A stretch of 64,000 nt of DNA from Quillaja saponaria (lineage: Eukaryota > Streptophyta > Magnoliopsida > Fabales > Quillajaceae): NCBI GenBank assembly GCA_029379385.1, contig CM055613.1, positions 17,936,001 through 18,000,000 on the forward strand, read 5' to 3'. The position numbers and the translations under genes were made by a program. Under the pieces are notes generated by a model. That model did no database searches and was not told the DNA's origin. It saw only the letters and a list, made by a program, of their open reading frames with translations. Of this stretch, positions 1-11,943 are shown in pieces. Within the stretch, counting starts at the first letter, position 1; each line of letters opens with the position of its first letter.

Positions 1-400
1 TCCAAATTTAGTGTGTGTGGGTTTAAGTTTTTGGTGCTTCTTCTATTCTTCCTCTATGTTGTAACTGGGTTATTGCTTTTACTCTTTTGTTATTCTAGCT
101 AAGTGAGGGGGTGTGTGTGCGTGTAAAGGAATCGAATAGCTTAGTTGGGTAGTTTGTTGGATGGTTCCAGCCATGGGGATAGTTGGATATTTTTCTTTGG
201 TTTCCGTTCAGTAGGAATAGAAATTAGAGAGTAAGTTTCTTAAGTTAGAGGTCATGGCAGCAAGGAAAGACTTGGAACAATAACCCTCCTTCAAGTTTTG
301 TTGGCTGTGACATTACTTATAGTTGTGGGATTCATGCTGCCCTGTGTATTGAGTGTTATGGCAGCTGGGTCTTTATGACAAGTTTTCCTTTTCTTTTGGC

Positions 401-407
401 TATATAA
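401..407 (+). promoter_or_regulatory. Candidate TATA box in X LTR copy a
   Basis: The motif TATATAAGAGG sits roughly 400 bp into the visible LTR on the plus strand. It supports plus as the sense strand of this LTR and would mark the U3/R boundary. Motif match only. Confidence 0.35.
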
Positions 408-2052
408 GAGGTGGTGAATCTTGGTTTCTCTTACTCAATCACCATGGTAGCAACTTCAACTCTCATCCTTCAAGTTTGCTTGTTGCTTCCTTGATGGTTA
501 GTTTCCAATAACCCTTGGTTTTATTAAGGATTCTTGCTTTCTTGAAGCTAATTGTCATGTCTTTGATTCTTTTATATATAAATTTGATGTAAACCCTTGA
601 GTGGGAGTTGAACAATGGGGTAACTATAAACTTAGTAACTATGTAAATGGTGGATTTGGTGTTGGTTATTGTTAAACTTCCTTAATCTAAGCTTTTGGTG
701 GCTCCTAAATAATGAATTTAACTCTAAAGCTAATGTTTGGAACTTGAGTATAATGGAATTGAGGAAATAAGATTAGAATTCTTGGTGAAGTATATATGTG
801 TACACATACACATATCAATGGAAGGAAATCATGCATCCAAGATGTTTGATAAAATGCCTACAAGAAAACTAGTTATAACTTTTTGTGTAAAACTTGGTTA
901 GATTTAGTTCTTGGTGGTTAATTGCTATTGGAATTGAATAAAAAGTTCATAAACAAGAGCAAAGAGTGGTTGGTTGATGGGGTGAGTTGAGGATTTGATG
1001 AAAGTGGGTAGTGAGTATGAGCTAAGGATGTTTAGTTATGGGGTGAAGTGTTGAAAGTGAGAGTTAAATAGTTTTTGAAAGGATGCAAGGTAGATTTGAT
1101 GAGTTAGAGAGATTCAGTATTTTGAATATTTTTGAGACTGAATTAAATTAAGAGTTCTAAAGTGAAAATGTAGTATAGGGTCTTGAGATAATATCTGAAA
1201 AAATTTGTAGCGTGGCTCTATGTATATTTATCGCTAGAGATACTGGACTACAACTAGGTCCGTGAAGGATTTTAGGCAAGATTTAGTCAGTCCAAAAGAC
1301 TTCGTCAAAGGTTGTGGTTGGAATCAGCTTAGTACCTTTGAAGAAGAATTGTTCCTAACATATTAAGGGACAATTTTTGAGTGGTGTAGGTCATAATTCC
1401 ATGTTATGTGTATTTTGGAGGTGTTGGAAGTTATAGTTGGGATTTTTGAGTCCTGAATGAACTTTTTTTGATGAAACTAATGTTAGGGGATCTTAATGGA
1501 TGAATTAGGAGTATAGTTCTGAAGATGAATTGTTCAAAACATCTTGATAAACTAGACTAGAAAGTCTCGTAATTTAATTCCTAAGTATGAGAATTGTGTA
1601 AGCCCTAGAATCCGATGTAGATAACTAGGAATTTTGTGAATGCTTAGTTTGTGCTCATATGAGGAATTGAGTGAGCTGAAGGCTAATTTTATGAAAAATT
1701 TCTAAACAAGAGAGATAGCTGACTTCTAAAGATAATATTTGTACTTGGTCTTGTTGAATTTGGTCAAGTATGTGAGTTGAAATCAAACATATCTCTTAGG
1801 TGGTTGTAAAAACACTTAAAAGGGGTTAACTTCAAATAAATACATAAAACTTAGTACCTATAGATTTTGGTAATTAAAAAGTTATAACATATAAATAAAC
1901 AATACTTGAAAAATTTAAAATTATAGCTCTAGAACATATTATTGAGCCAACGACATGCTTGAACACAAGAGGAAGTGACGAACAAGATTTGTAAGTCGGT
2001 GAATGGTTAACTGCTACTCCTTGGTTGCTAGATTAGTGTGTTTGATTGTGTT

Positions 2053-2078
2053 GATATATATATATATATATATATATG
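2053..2078. repeat. (TA)n microsatellite
   Basis: Uninterrupted TA dinucleotides inside X copy a. Similar TA tracts occur in other X copies at 10391-10427, 12192-12213 and 33408-33437. Confidence 0.9.
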
Positions 2079-2584
2079 TTATATAATGATAAATAAGAAT
2101 TATATTGCTATGGTTAACTTAAATGAATTATATTTGATGTGTGAAATTGTTTGTGGTTGATAAGGGCCAATAAAAGTCTTTTTCTTTCCGAAATGATTTT
2201 TACTTCCGAAATAGAACCAGAGTGCACCTAGGATATTTTGAGAAATTCTGATTTGATAAGTGTTTTAAAAATATTTGAGTAACTCAGTCCTCATGGGTGG
2301 ATTTGGAGAAGGTATGGAGATTTAGTGATTCAGATTTCAATAATTTTGTTTTATGATTCTATTTAGTGTGCGGGGCAAAATTGCCCAATGGGATATTGGT
2401 TTGCGAGGTTGAGTTACTCCATTAGCTCTTTGTATGCTTCGTATACTTTTTGTAATTTGAATGTTTTGATTCCTTTGTTGTGCAATATATTTCATGGACA
2501 ATGCTTAATTTATTTTATGTTTTTATAATTCCATACGTGTGAAATTAATTTATTGTAGAATTTAAGTTTTTTAGAAATTACTTG

Positions 2585-2588
<4 letters not shown>

Positions 2589-2622
<34 letters not shown>
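2589..2622. repeat. (AT)n microsatellite
   Basis: Uninterrupted AT dinucleotides just before the conserved landmark of X copy a. Confidence 0.9.
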
Positions 2623-2625
<3 letters not shown>

Positions 2626-3176
2626 TATATTATCTTATGCTAGTACCATTTGGGTATGTTTTTCCACTCACTGAGTCTGTGGGACTCACTACTCTTCTGT
2701 TGATATTAGTTTTAGTAACAGGATCCTTGTAAAAGTCAGCGAAGGATAATGTACTTACCGAGAAATTGACTGCAAGGTATTCTTTCCGAATTACTTACTT
2801 GAAGTCATGGGATGAAGAATTTGCAGCCACTTTAGGGCTGGTTTATGAAGTTTAAGTTGTAGGACTTTATATTTTATTGAATTTTCTTTTATATGGACAG
2901 AACGAAGCTCCTTGATGTCTTTGTTGTTTTTAAAAATAAGAGTATATGTTGTTTATATTATATGGGCATGTTTCACTTTATGGAGAACCTCTATCAAAAT
3001 ATTTAGTAAATTGTTGTATGTTTCAATAAACAACTTTTGTAGTATGTTTAGTAAAATTTACTATTATTTTTTGGTTTAGTCAAGAGTCATATTTCTTTCT
3101 TTGTTTTGAAGTTAGGGTTATAGAGATTTGGTTACCTATTCTTCTGACCAGTCATGCCTCATTGTGGGGTGCGACA

Positions 3177-5670
3177 TTATGAATGTTAGAGATAAAGATT
3201 CATTCAATTATTATTATTTTTTCATAGTTTTTTATTTGATAACAAATTTAAAATGTAATTTTGTTGTTATGCATCATTCAATTATAAATAGTATGATATT
3301 CATTTTGCAGACTTCAATCATATAAACAATATCATATTTATTTTGTCTTTGTCTTTTTATCCTACTTTTCCTTTAAGTGACAATGCATGTGGTCTTTACT
3401 TTTATGAATAAAATCAAAATGCAAAGTGTATTTAAAAAGTCAGTAATGGTCAATGAGAATGTAATGAATATGACTGACAAATAAATTATTAATGCAAGTT
3501 AAACAATTACATCAAGTAAGTTTGATTGCTCTTATTGAACTTTGACAGTTTATTATAAGAATATTAATTAACTTTTTATATTATCTTTAAACTTGAAAAA
3601 ATACATATGATTTGATATTTATATTAAAAATATTAACCATCTTAAATTGAACATATGTCATTTGAAGAAAAAATTCTTAAATAATAATGTATTTGTTATA
3701 TTTATAATATTTGTTTGTTTGTAAATATATAAAACTTAGTATTTGTTTGTACTTAATGTTTCAAAGTAATGATTTGCATGTTATAATGTTAGTGTTTCCC
3801 TTTTAAGTGAAATAATAAAGTGAAATAATAAAAATATAAAGAATGGAGACAAATAATAAATAAGATTTAAATATTTATAAAAAATAATATTATTAGATAA
3901 TTTTTATTTTTTTAAACTTTTAACCAAAATGTCAAATCATATATGGGCGAGTGGGTGAGCAAGTAACCTTTACCCTAAAATATGTATAATAAGGATGTGA
4001 GCAGTGTCTGGAGTGAGCTCTTAGAGGTCTCCGATGGTTAAGTCGGAAGAGGAAATCAATAATACAGGAAAGTTATTTTTCTAAAATCAATAATGAAAAT
4101 CAATCTATATTCTTTTTGGACAATGACCTATTTATAAGGTGGAGATACTTACAACGGGTTGCTTGAACTGTTTATGACCCATCATATCCTTGGTACGTGA
4201 CAAAGTGTCATTGGTTACCTTTTAATGTATTGATAATTCTAAAATTGCAGTATGATAAAGGTGGCAAAAGCATTTAAATGCCCAAAAGCTAGACATGTCC
4301 AGTGCTAATTCTAGGTTGTGAGCAAAGCATGAGCACAGTTACCTTACAATCTAAAGTTTTGTATCACTTGCATAAAATCAACAACATATGGGAGCTTCAA
4401 TTCTAGTTCGTGAGCAAAGGATGACATACTTACCTTATAATCAAATCATTCCCTGAAACTGATGAAGATATAAAACAAGAGCAGGCCAGCAATTGACATA
4501 AATTTTTCTCATTATTTCATCTAAAAGAACAAAAAATTTAGTATTTATTGCATTAGTTATATTCACAAATGTTTACAAACTTAACTATATCTTAGGAGCA
4601 TTTGGCTTCTTATCCTAATAGATTGTGATAATGGAAAATGTCTAATTAATATGATAAGCTGTTGTTTTGACAAACTACAACCACCCATCTTGATCTATAT
4701 AAGAGCACTTGATTGCAATGCATTCTGGCAAAATATTCTATTAACAAAGATATAGCCTATAGTACTCATCCTAATTTATAAAAAAATAGTAAAAATTTAG
4801 CACTAAGATTAAGCAGCAAAGTACCTCATAAAATAAAAGGAAGAACTTGTTCTAACATGTAGGAAAAAAAATATTAATTAAGCAACATATGATCAATCTC
4901 ACTATAAATTATACTTTTTGAAACTTGAAATTTGTGACTGTAACAATCTCAATATTTCTCTTCTGGTGTTAAAAAGTTAAGAGACATTCACAAATAAACA
5001 AAGAACATGAACTTCTTTATTTTTAGCTAAATAATAAAAACTAAAAATAAAAATAGGAACATAAATTTAATATGATTCACAGCTAAATGGAAACATGATT
5101 AAGGCATTACACTTACAAACATATATCAATTGAACAATTTAGCTGAGTTTAATATAAACCATAAGACACATCATCAGTCTCCTTAACAATGATATTGTTT
5201 CCTTCTTATGACCAACACACCCTAATATTTTCATGATATCAACTCTTAAAAAGCACAAGTCTATCAAAACAATGTTTGGACCTAGCTTAGAATAAACTCA
5301 AGAATGCAATGTACTAGTAAACATATATTCACACTTTAACAAGTTAGAGAGCAAAATTTGCATGTCACAATAACAAATCTCAGTAGTGTATTCTTAAGCT
5401 CAGTTACCAATTTTTGGTTGCAAGTAATTAGAACCCTAACTTAAGAACACCTAAAAACTAAAGAAGGAAACCCTTACTCAAGAAAAGCCAAATCCAAATC
5501 CATAAAACATAACTTTTTCGCTCAAAAGAGAGAAACCTAACCTAGATTGCTTCGTGACCTAGATTAGTTTCGTGCTCAAATCGGTTGGTCAAAAGATGAT
5601 TTTTGCTAGAGGTAAGTGATTCAATTTGGAAAAAAGAGGGAATAGTGGAGGAAATTTTATTTAATTTGGG
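3177..5670. other. AT-rich intergenic DNA, no gene recognised
   Basis: No convincing coding frame is visible. A 45-bp direct repeat built on AATTCTAG..GTGAGCAAAG occurs at about 4306-4350 and 4401-4445. Near 4020-4150 a stretch with AGAGGTCTCC and CTATTTATAAGG vaguely resembles the short LTRs at 60742 and 63757, too weakly to call. Confidence 0.5.
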
Positions 5671-5673
5671 GCT

Positions 5674-5939
5674 CATTACTAAAAACACTAGAATGCTATC
5701 TGTAGTAATATATAATGATGTCGATAATAATTTCACGCCAAATAGTTTCAATTTATTAGATTATTACTAATAAGGTGATTGTTACTTTTGATAGCATGCT
5801 TTTTTTTATTTTATTCTGTTTAATACTGATAGTGTCTTTGTTGCAGGTTTTCTATTAGTACTACTTTATTTGTTGTCAGCAATAACTGTTAATGCCGACA
5901 ACAATTTTGCAGTTGGCTTTATGGCAATTTTTTGTAGTG
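5674..5939. mobile_element. Possible short CACTA-like non-autonomous element
   Basis: The right end reads TTTTTTGTAGTG (5928-5939), the complement of a CACTACAAAAAA terminus typical of CACTA elements. The left end CATTACTAAAAACA at 5674 is a decayed match. The 3-bp flanks (GCT and AAG) do not match, so the pairing is uncertain. Confidence 0.3.
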
Positions 5940-5944
5940 AAGGA

Positions 5945-6408
5945 AGCAACATGTTGCAATTTAGATTAAACATTAAAAAAAATTTCTATATTTGCATCTA
6001 CAGCAAAGCAAACTCATAAAACACAAATGCATATATATATGTTATCTGTGTCCGCATAAATGTAGATGCAAATAGATAAAAATAAAAAATACAGATGTTG
6101 AAACTTACCATGCAAACACAAAAACTGATACATTTTGGTGCCATATTCTGCAAACCCATTTGTGTCTGCATCTGTAAAGGAAAATGCTATTATCATGTAT
6201 TGGCACCATCTTTAACATGAGTTATCATCGTTTACTTTCAATTTGGTTACGTCTGCAAAGTGGCAGACGCAAATATTTTGAATTAATGCCATTTTTAGCC
6301 AAATTAATTTGGCTATGCATATTGCAAATGCAACTATTATAATTTTATTTTTTTAAAACAATATTTTCTTTTTTGTGCTATTACTTAATGTACCTGTGTT
6401 TGTAGTGG
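5945..6408. mobile_element. CACTA-like terminal region
   Basis: Rich in short TGCATCTG, GTAGATGC and GTCTGC words in both orientations, a subterminal-repeat pattern also seen at 19380-19713. It ends with GTGTTTGTAGTGG, close to a complemented CACTA terminus. The partner end was not found. Confidence 0.35.
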
Positions 6409-6879
6409 TAAACGCTTCTAGTCTCCCTCATTTAAAACACAGATCTTATCTCTTTCTTCTCATTCCTCTTCTTTTCTCCATTGCTACTCTACTGTAGAGC
6501 TCTGCCACATTAGTGCCCATCCATATTACCGTCTGACTAGTATTTACTGGCTTCTTATTTAGAGGGAGCCCCAAACACCTGTAGGTATATTGTATATATA
6601 TTTTTATGCATTGCTTTATGTTATTAGCTAACTATATAGATCTGAAACTTTCTCGCTTTAATATAATATATTACTTGCTCACACAATGATAAATTCATAT
6701 ATAGTTATGTATATGATTTTATGTAGGGGTGAATTGAAGTCATGGCATAGAAGGGGAGCCTAGTACCAATGGTTGGTTAATTAAGAAAAACCATAATTAG
6801 CTACTGCTTAGTTTGTCTAAACCATTATATATTAATAAGATTTATATTTTCTCAAGTGTTATTCCTAGAATGATCATGT

Positions 6880-8645
6880 ATGTCCCTAACTTTGATTTGT
6901 TTAGGATTTCGCCTTACGAGAGAATCAAACACATTTATAAGATTCCTAACTAAATATGAACTTTTTACACATAAATAATCTCTAAATAAGAAAAACAATC
7001 CAAAGAAAAAGATCAAGGTGCATAAAAGTGTTAGAAATTACGTCCTACAATGCTACTAGCTCAAAAATTTAACATTAATGTCAAAAACATATGAAAACTA
7101 ACATATTATCATAGGATGAGGGATTTCATCTTAAAATAATAATAACGTATTGGCTAACTAAACAACCTAAAGAAAAATAAAAGCATTAAACATCAAAACA
7201 AAACAACCAAACATCCCTAAACTTAATGAACATTGTCCTCAATGTTAAAGATATTAAAAAAGAAGAAGATAGAAATACTCCCTGGCATTTAAGCAAGGTA
7301 TAAAGAACATAATTCCTTATCCAATTTGTATTTGAAGCGTCCAAGCTTGAAAGGAAGTTGAAAAGGGTCAAAAGGGCAAAACGGGCTGCTAAGGCATTTT
7401 TGGGCGCCGTAGCGCCAACTTTTAGGCACCATGGCACCAAATTTTGGGTATCGTGGCATGTTAGCCATGAGTTAAACTTTATTGACTGGCATTGTGGCAT
7501 TATTTTTATGGCTCTTAGGCATTAACCTCTTTGCCTGGTTCTTTTTTTCCAGCGATGTGGAGCTGATTTCTTGGGGTCGGGGTGCCCGGCATACCTCCTT
7601 ATTTCCATGTTGATTGTATTTTGATGCTTGACTCATGTATCTACAACAAAAACATGAAAACTTAATTAAAAACATTCTAATAAATCAAAAACTAAAGTGC
7701 AAAGTTAAAGAGCTTGTGTTACCTCCTAAGTAACGCTTGATGTATAGTTATGAGCTTGACTTTTGTATGCTTAACCCTTTTTGACCTTAGCAATGGAGGC
7801 TGTATGAAGATGGCTTTCCTTAAGGTTCATAAACCTTTTCCTATTCCTCTTGTACTTGTGCCCTAAGCTTGCATCAGCTATGGCATGATCTCCATTAGGA
7901 ATTTCCTTAAAGAGTATTGGTTTTCCCGATATTTTATCCCACCACTTGATAACTTCCTTCTTGATTGAGATTTTATTCTTCAAGGGTGGTGGGCTAGCAA
8001 TTTAAAGGTGCTTTAAAGATAAAGGTGTGTTAAGAGGAGTAAGCAACTTTTAAACTCCTTCATTATTTGCTTTATGCACAACTTCAATTGTATAACATTT
8101 ATCGGCTTTGGAAGGAAATGTCATAGCCTTGAAGACGTTAAATTTTACTTCTTGGTCATGAACTCTCATGATAAGTTCTCCTTTTTGTGCATCAATGAAA
8201 GTTCTACTGGTGGGTAAGAATGGTTTCCCTAAAATAATAGAGATTTCCCTGTCTTCCTTTATGTCAAGAATGAGAAAATTAGTTGGGAGTATTAACTTAT
8301 CCACTTTGACTAGGACATCTTCAATGATTCCTCTTAGATAAGTTTGTGACCGGTCTAAGTTGCAAGGTCACTTTGATCTGCTTGATTCTTCCCTTTTTAA
8401 GTCCGAGCTTTTGAAATATTGAGAACGACATTAAGTTGATGCTTGTTCCCAAATCACATAATGCTCTACCACTAAAGGACTTGCCAATGGAAATTGGTAT
8501 GTTGAAACTACCCGGATCTTTGAGCTTTAGAGGTAGTTTCTTTTTTAGGATAACACTACACTCTTCAATTAAAGCAACCAGTTTATGGTCTTCTATTTTT
8601 GTTATAACCTTTATAATCTGGTATTGTAATGTTAGGAACATCGGA
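6880..8645 (-). mobile_element. Athila-type Ty3/gypsy fragment (copy A), internal region
   Basis: Bases 6890-7190 and 7690-8640 match, piece by piece, bases 52330-52620 and 52830-53760 of the complete derivative at 50043-56859. Read on the minus strand the order is protease, a short linker, then a decayed HQALL motif near 7730. This motif normally follows integrase in Athila relatives, so reverse transcriptase, RNase H and integrase are all missing. The copy is cut at about 8645 by X-type LTR sequence. A GC-rich GGCGCC core lies at 7380-7600. Confidence 0.65.
8050..8641 (-). pseudogene. Retroviral-type aspartic protease relic, copy A
   Basis: The frames at 8321-8641 and 8050-8304 together cover an Athila-type protease. 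The active-site motif CDLGTSINLM is present, with its Asp codon at 8453-8455. Downstream motifs include ILGKPFLPT and AQKGELIMRV. In live elements this enzyme cuts the Gag-Pol polyprotein inside the virus-like particle. A frameshift separates the two frames and the upstream gag sequence is gone. The active-site Asp and Gly survive, which makes this the best-preserved catalytic motif of the three protease copies in the window. Confidence 0.65.
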
Positions 8646-8850
8646 CGTAATAACTTTAAGTTTGAGGTAGCATAAAAATTTTAGTTATTAAGAAAAATAA
8701 ATAATTGATATATAGATATATAAGTGTACATATGTATAACAAGAACAAATATAAACCATAAATTTATCCAACTATTAACGTGTAACTTTTAATTATGAAA
8801 AATAACTAAATATACAAAAAAATTAAATAAGTAAACAATACAATTAAAAC

Positions 8851-8881
8851 ATGTGTGTGTGTGTGTGTATATATATATATA
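8851..8881. repeat. (TG)n(TA)n compound microsatellite
   Basis: A TG run passes directly into a TA run within X copy b2. Confidence 0.85.
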
Positions 8882-10390
8882 CAACTAAGAATGAATTTGA
8901 ACCACACATTTTAATTCTTTGATTTTGACCTTATAATTTCCCTCCCTATTTCTTTGTGTTAATTGACTTTACTTTGTAGGCTTTTCATGATTTTTCTAGA
9001 CTTCCTACCCCTGTTTTGTTCTTACTGATTGGCCTTGAGAATCCCTTCCAGTATCCTATTCATTCTACTTCCTTGGTTGCTCGCCATCCTCTTGCATATG
9101 GATCATTTCCTGCATATCCACCTGTGACCAATTTTGGGAGCTTCTTAGATAGCAAGCTTTATTCTTCTTGCTGCAATTCATATGAGCCGTACAAGAGTAG
9201 AAGCTGCCCTATATTTCTTTGCTTTCCTTGTTTTCTTTAACTTTGGATTTTATTGGAGGATCGCAAGCATGCTCATACTTTTCCTTTCTTTCTGTCTTTG
9301 TCTTATCTTTGGGCTTTTATGAAGTGGTTTCACTTGGTCCAGATTGACAATTATGATTTGCTTGGTTTCTAGGAGTAAAATACTTCTAGGATTAAGAAAA
9401 GGAGATTTGTGATTTTGGATGGTAGAATTTGTTTAGCAAGTGGGACTTGAAACTGAACAAAGGTTGAAACTTTAATGGTTTGCCTCACTTCTACCATCCA
9501 CCTTTCATTTGAATTTTAAACTTTTCTTTTTCTAGTTCAAATTTCTAGTAGAAACCCAGACCTACAAGCTAGTGAATCTTGTTTGCATATTGAAATTTTC
9601 TATTTTTTCTAAAGCTTTGATGGGTGTGAGAAATTTCCATTTCTAGCCTGTAGCTAGTAATCTTTATAGTTTGCCTTCCTAGAAACCTAAAAAGTTATCC
9701 TGTCCTATGCTTTACAAATTTGTAAAACTTGAATTTCCTCCATTTTCGACTACTCTATAGCATTGGGTTAGATTTTGTTAGTTTGGTAGGAGCTACTCTT
9801 CTTTTATCTGAAACCTAGCTCGAAGATTCTTCTAATTCTGACAATTTGGGCACATTTTCAGATGTGTAGGTGTTGTATTTTGACTCAAGAACTTGCATTT
9901 TATGCTTTATATGTCTAATCATTTGTTTCTTCAATATATGTATGGTGATGTATATAGTCTATCATTTCCAGTAAGATTTCACTTAATCTTATTATTCTGG
10001 AAGTATTATGCTCGGATGAATACTTTTTCCATCAATGGTACTTCAGCAAAAGAAAAAAAAAATCAATGGCAAGTTATGACTCAATGTAGTTTTATTTATG
10101 AATTGTTAGGAAAAATAAATTAATTTTAAGATTAGTGAGTGAAATATAGTGAGCATGGAAGTTGATAAAAATTATGTTAATTTTGGGGAATAAGTATATA
10201 TATGAATTGAAGTAAAGCACACCCTTAAGATGTTTGATAAAATGTTTAAGAGACAAGTATAATTTAATCAATAAACTTAGTATGTTTAATACAAGCTTTT
10301 GAATTCTTTGATGAACTAAACTAATCTCTAGGTTAATATTGGAAAATAAGTAAAATTAGAATTAATGGTAGTGTGTCGGTTCTTTGGGTG

Positions 10391-10394
10391 TATG

Positions 10395-10426
<32 letters not shown>

Positions 10427-10427
10427 T
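10391..10427. repeat. (TA)n(CA)n compound microsatellite
   Basis: A TA run followed by a CA run. The equivalent site of X copy a (about 790-815) has a shorter version. Confidence 0.85.
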
Positions 10428-11649
10428 CAATGAAAGGAAATTTAGCACTTAAGATGTTTGATAAATGTTTACAAGAAACTAGTTATAATATAATCAGTAA
10501 AACTTTAAATCTTTAAATCTTTTTGGTTGGGGATTAATTGGATTTGAATAAAAAGTTCATGAACAAGAGTAAAGATTGATTGGTTAAATTTGTGATTTAA
10601 AGATTTAATGAAAGTGAGTATAAACAAAGGGTGCTTAGTTGTAGGTAAAAGTATTGAAAATGGGAGTTAGGTGATTATTGAAGGGAAGCAAGGGCAGATT
10701 TTTCAAGTTAGAGAAATCAGGTATTTTGGGTGTTCTATGGACTAAATTGATTTAGTAGATCTAAAGAGAAATTGTAGCTAATGGTCTGGAGATAATATCT
10801 AGAAATATTCATAACCTAACTCAAATATATTTATAGTTAGAGCTATTGGATGGCAACTAGGTTTGTGTAGGATTTTAGGTGAGCTTTAGTCCGTTCAAAA
10901 GACTTCATTGGGCATTGTGATTTGAATTAGCTTAGGAAATCTAAATAAGAATTGTTCCTAACATATTAAAGGACAATTTTGGAGCTTTACAGATTGTAAT
11001 TTCTTGTTATGTGCATTTTAGAGGTGTTGGAAATCATTGTCATGATTTTTGGGTCCTGATTGAACTTGTTTTACTATAACTGGGTTTTGAGGGTCTTAAA
11101 GGATGAATTAGGAGTGGGGTGCTGAAGAAGAATTGCTCCTAACATCTTAAAAAAGGATAATGGAAATGTTCATAATTTAATTCCCAAGTATGATAATTTT
11201 ATAAGTATTAGAATATGGTTCTGACAACCACTAATTGTATGTCCCTATATGTGTTTATGTAAGGGTTTAGCGAAGGTTCAAGGATAATTTTAAGAGAAGT
11301 TTCTAAATAATAAAGATAGTTAACTTCCTAAAGATAATATTTAAACTTGGTTTTGTTGAATTTGGTTAAGTATATAAGTGGAAATCAAACATATCACCAA
11401 GATAGTGTGAAAATGCCTAAAAGGGGTCAACTCTAAATAAATACTTGAAACTTAGTATCTATCGATTCTTGTAATTAAAGGTTACAATTTGTAAAATGGA
11501 CAAACTAAATAATACTTGAAAAATTTAATTGCAGTTTTAGAAAATGTTGTTAAACCAACAACGTACATGAATGCAAGATGAAGTGACAAGCAATGTATGT
11601 AAACGGTGGGTGGTTAACTGGTATGCTTTAATTCCTCAATTTCACTTTT

Positions 11650-11943
11650 ACTTGGACTAGGAATCACACCAGGGCCATGGCTATTGCTTCCCAACACCAT
11701 AGCCTTAAAAATTGATGAAACTGGGCATGTTGGCAGTGGCTTGGGCATCCCGACACCCATGCCTTGGTGTTGCAGAGCCTACCTAGGTTGGCTCTGGCAC
11801 TTAGGCACCAGCCTCTTGGGTAGCTTTCCTTGTCCTCCTCATTCTGAGTGGTTTAGCCTCCAATTTGACCTCCGACTAGGACTCTGTTTTATTTTAGAAC
11901 TTCAAAACATAAAGACTAAGTTAACATAAGTTAGAACTCCTAT
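11650..11943. mobile_element. Athila LTR fragment, first part
   Basis: Carries the GC-rich GGCACC core (about 11690-11830) and a conserved tail (TTTGACCTCC..ACTAAGTTAAC) shared with LTRs at 16610-16700, 51220-51300 and 56670-56740. It is interrupted at 11943 by the X solo LTR and continues at 15220. Confidence 0.6.

Larger units (their letters stand above)
1..3176 (+). mobile_element. Long solo LTR, family X copy a (left end outside window)
   Basis: The copy ends in a block reading GGGGTGCGACA at 3176, preceded by a CCAGTCATGCCTC motif at about 3149-3161. The same terminal block ends the copy at 15219 and, reversed, opens the copies at 30478 and 31926. An internal landmark (a TTTGGGTATG-type motif followed by ACTCACTGAGTCTG) at about 2648-2680 recurs in the other copies. 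No TGGTATCAGAGC-like primer binding site follows the end, so this looks like a solo LTR. Long LTRs ending in GTGTGACA are known from Tekay/Del-type chromoviruses; that lineage is inferred. No long coding frame is present. The left terminus and its TSD lie before base 1. Confidence 0.6.
8646..11640 (+). mobile_element. X-type LTR fragment (copy b2)
   Basis: The beginning, with TTGACCTTATA at about 8926, aligns with the start of the copy at 11944. Internal blocks at 10150-11620 (a GATGTTTGATAAAATG motif, a block ending in GTGGTTAACTG) recur at 800-2020 and 13700-14200. The copy stops mid-element near 11620, before the landmark and terminal block, so the right part is missing. Short frames inside it, such as 9016-9240, have no recognisable product. 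The left edge coincides with the break in the Athila protease. Confidence 0.5.

Noticed and set aside
5674..5939. Confident CACTA MITE
   Set aside because: The right end is good but the left end is decayed and the 3-bp flanks differ, so it is listed only at low confidence.
9016..9240. 74-codon frame as a gene
   Set aside because: It lies inside an X-type LTR copy and has no recognisable domain.
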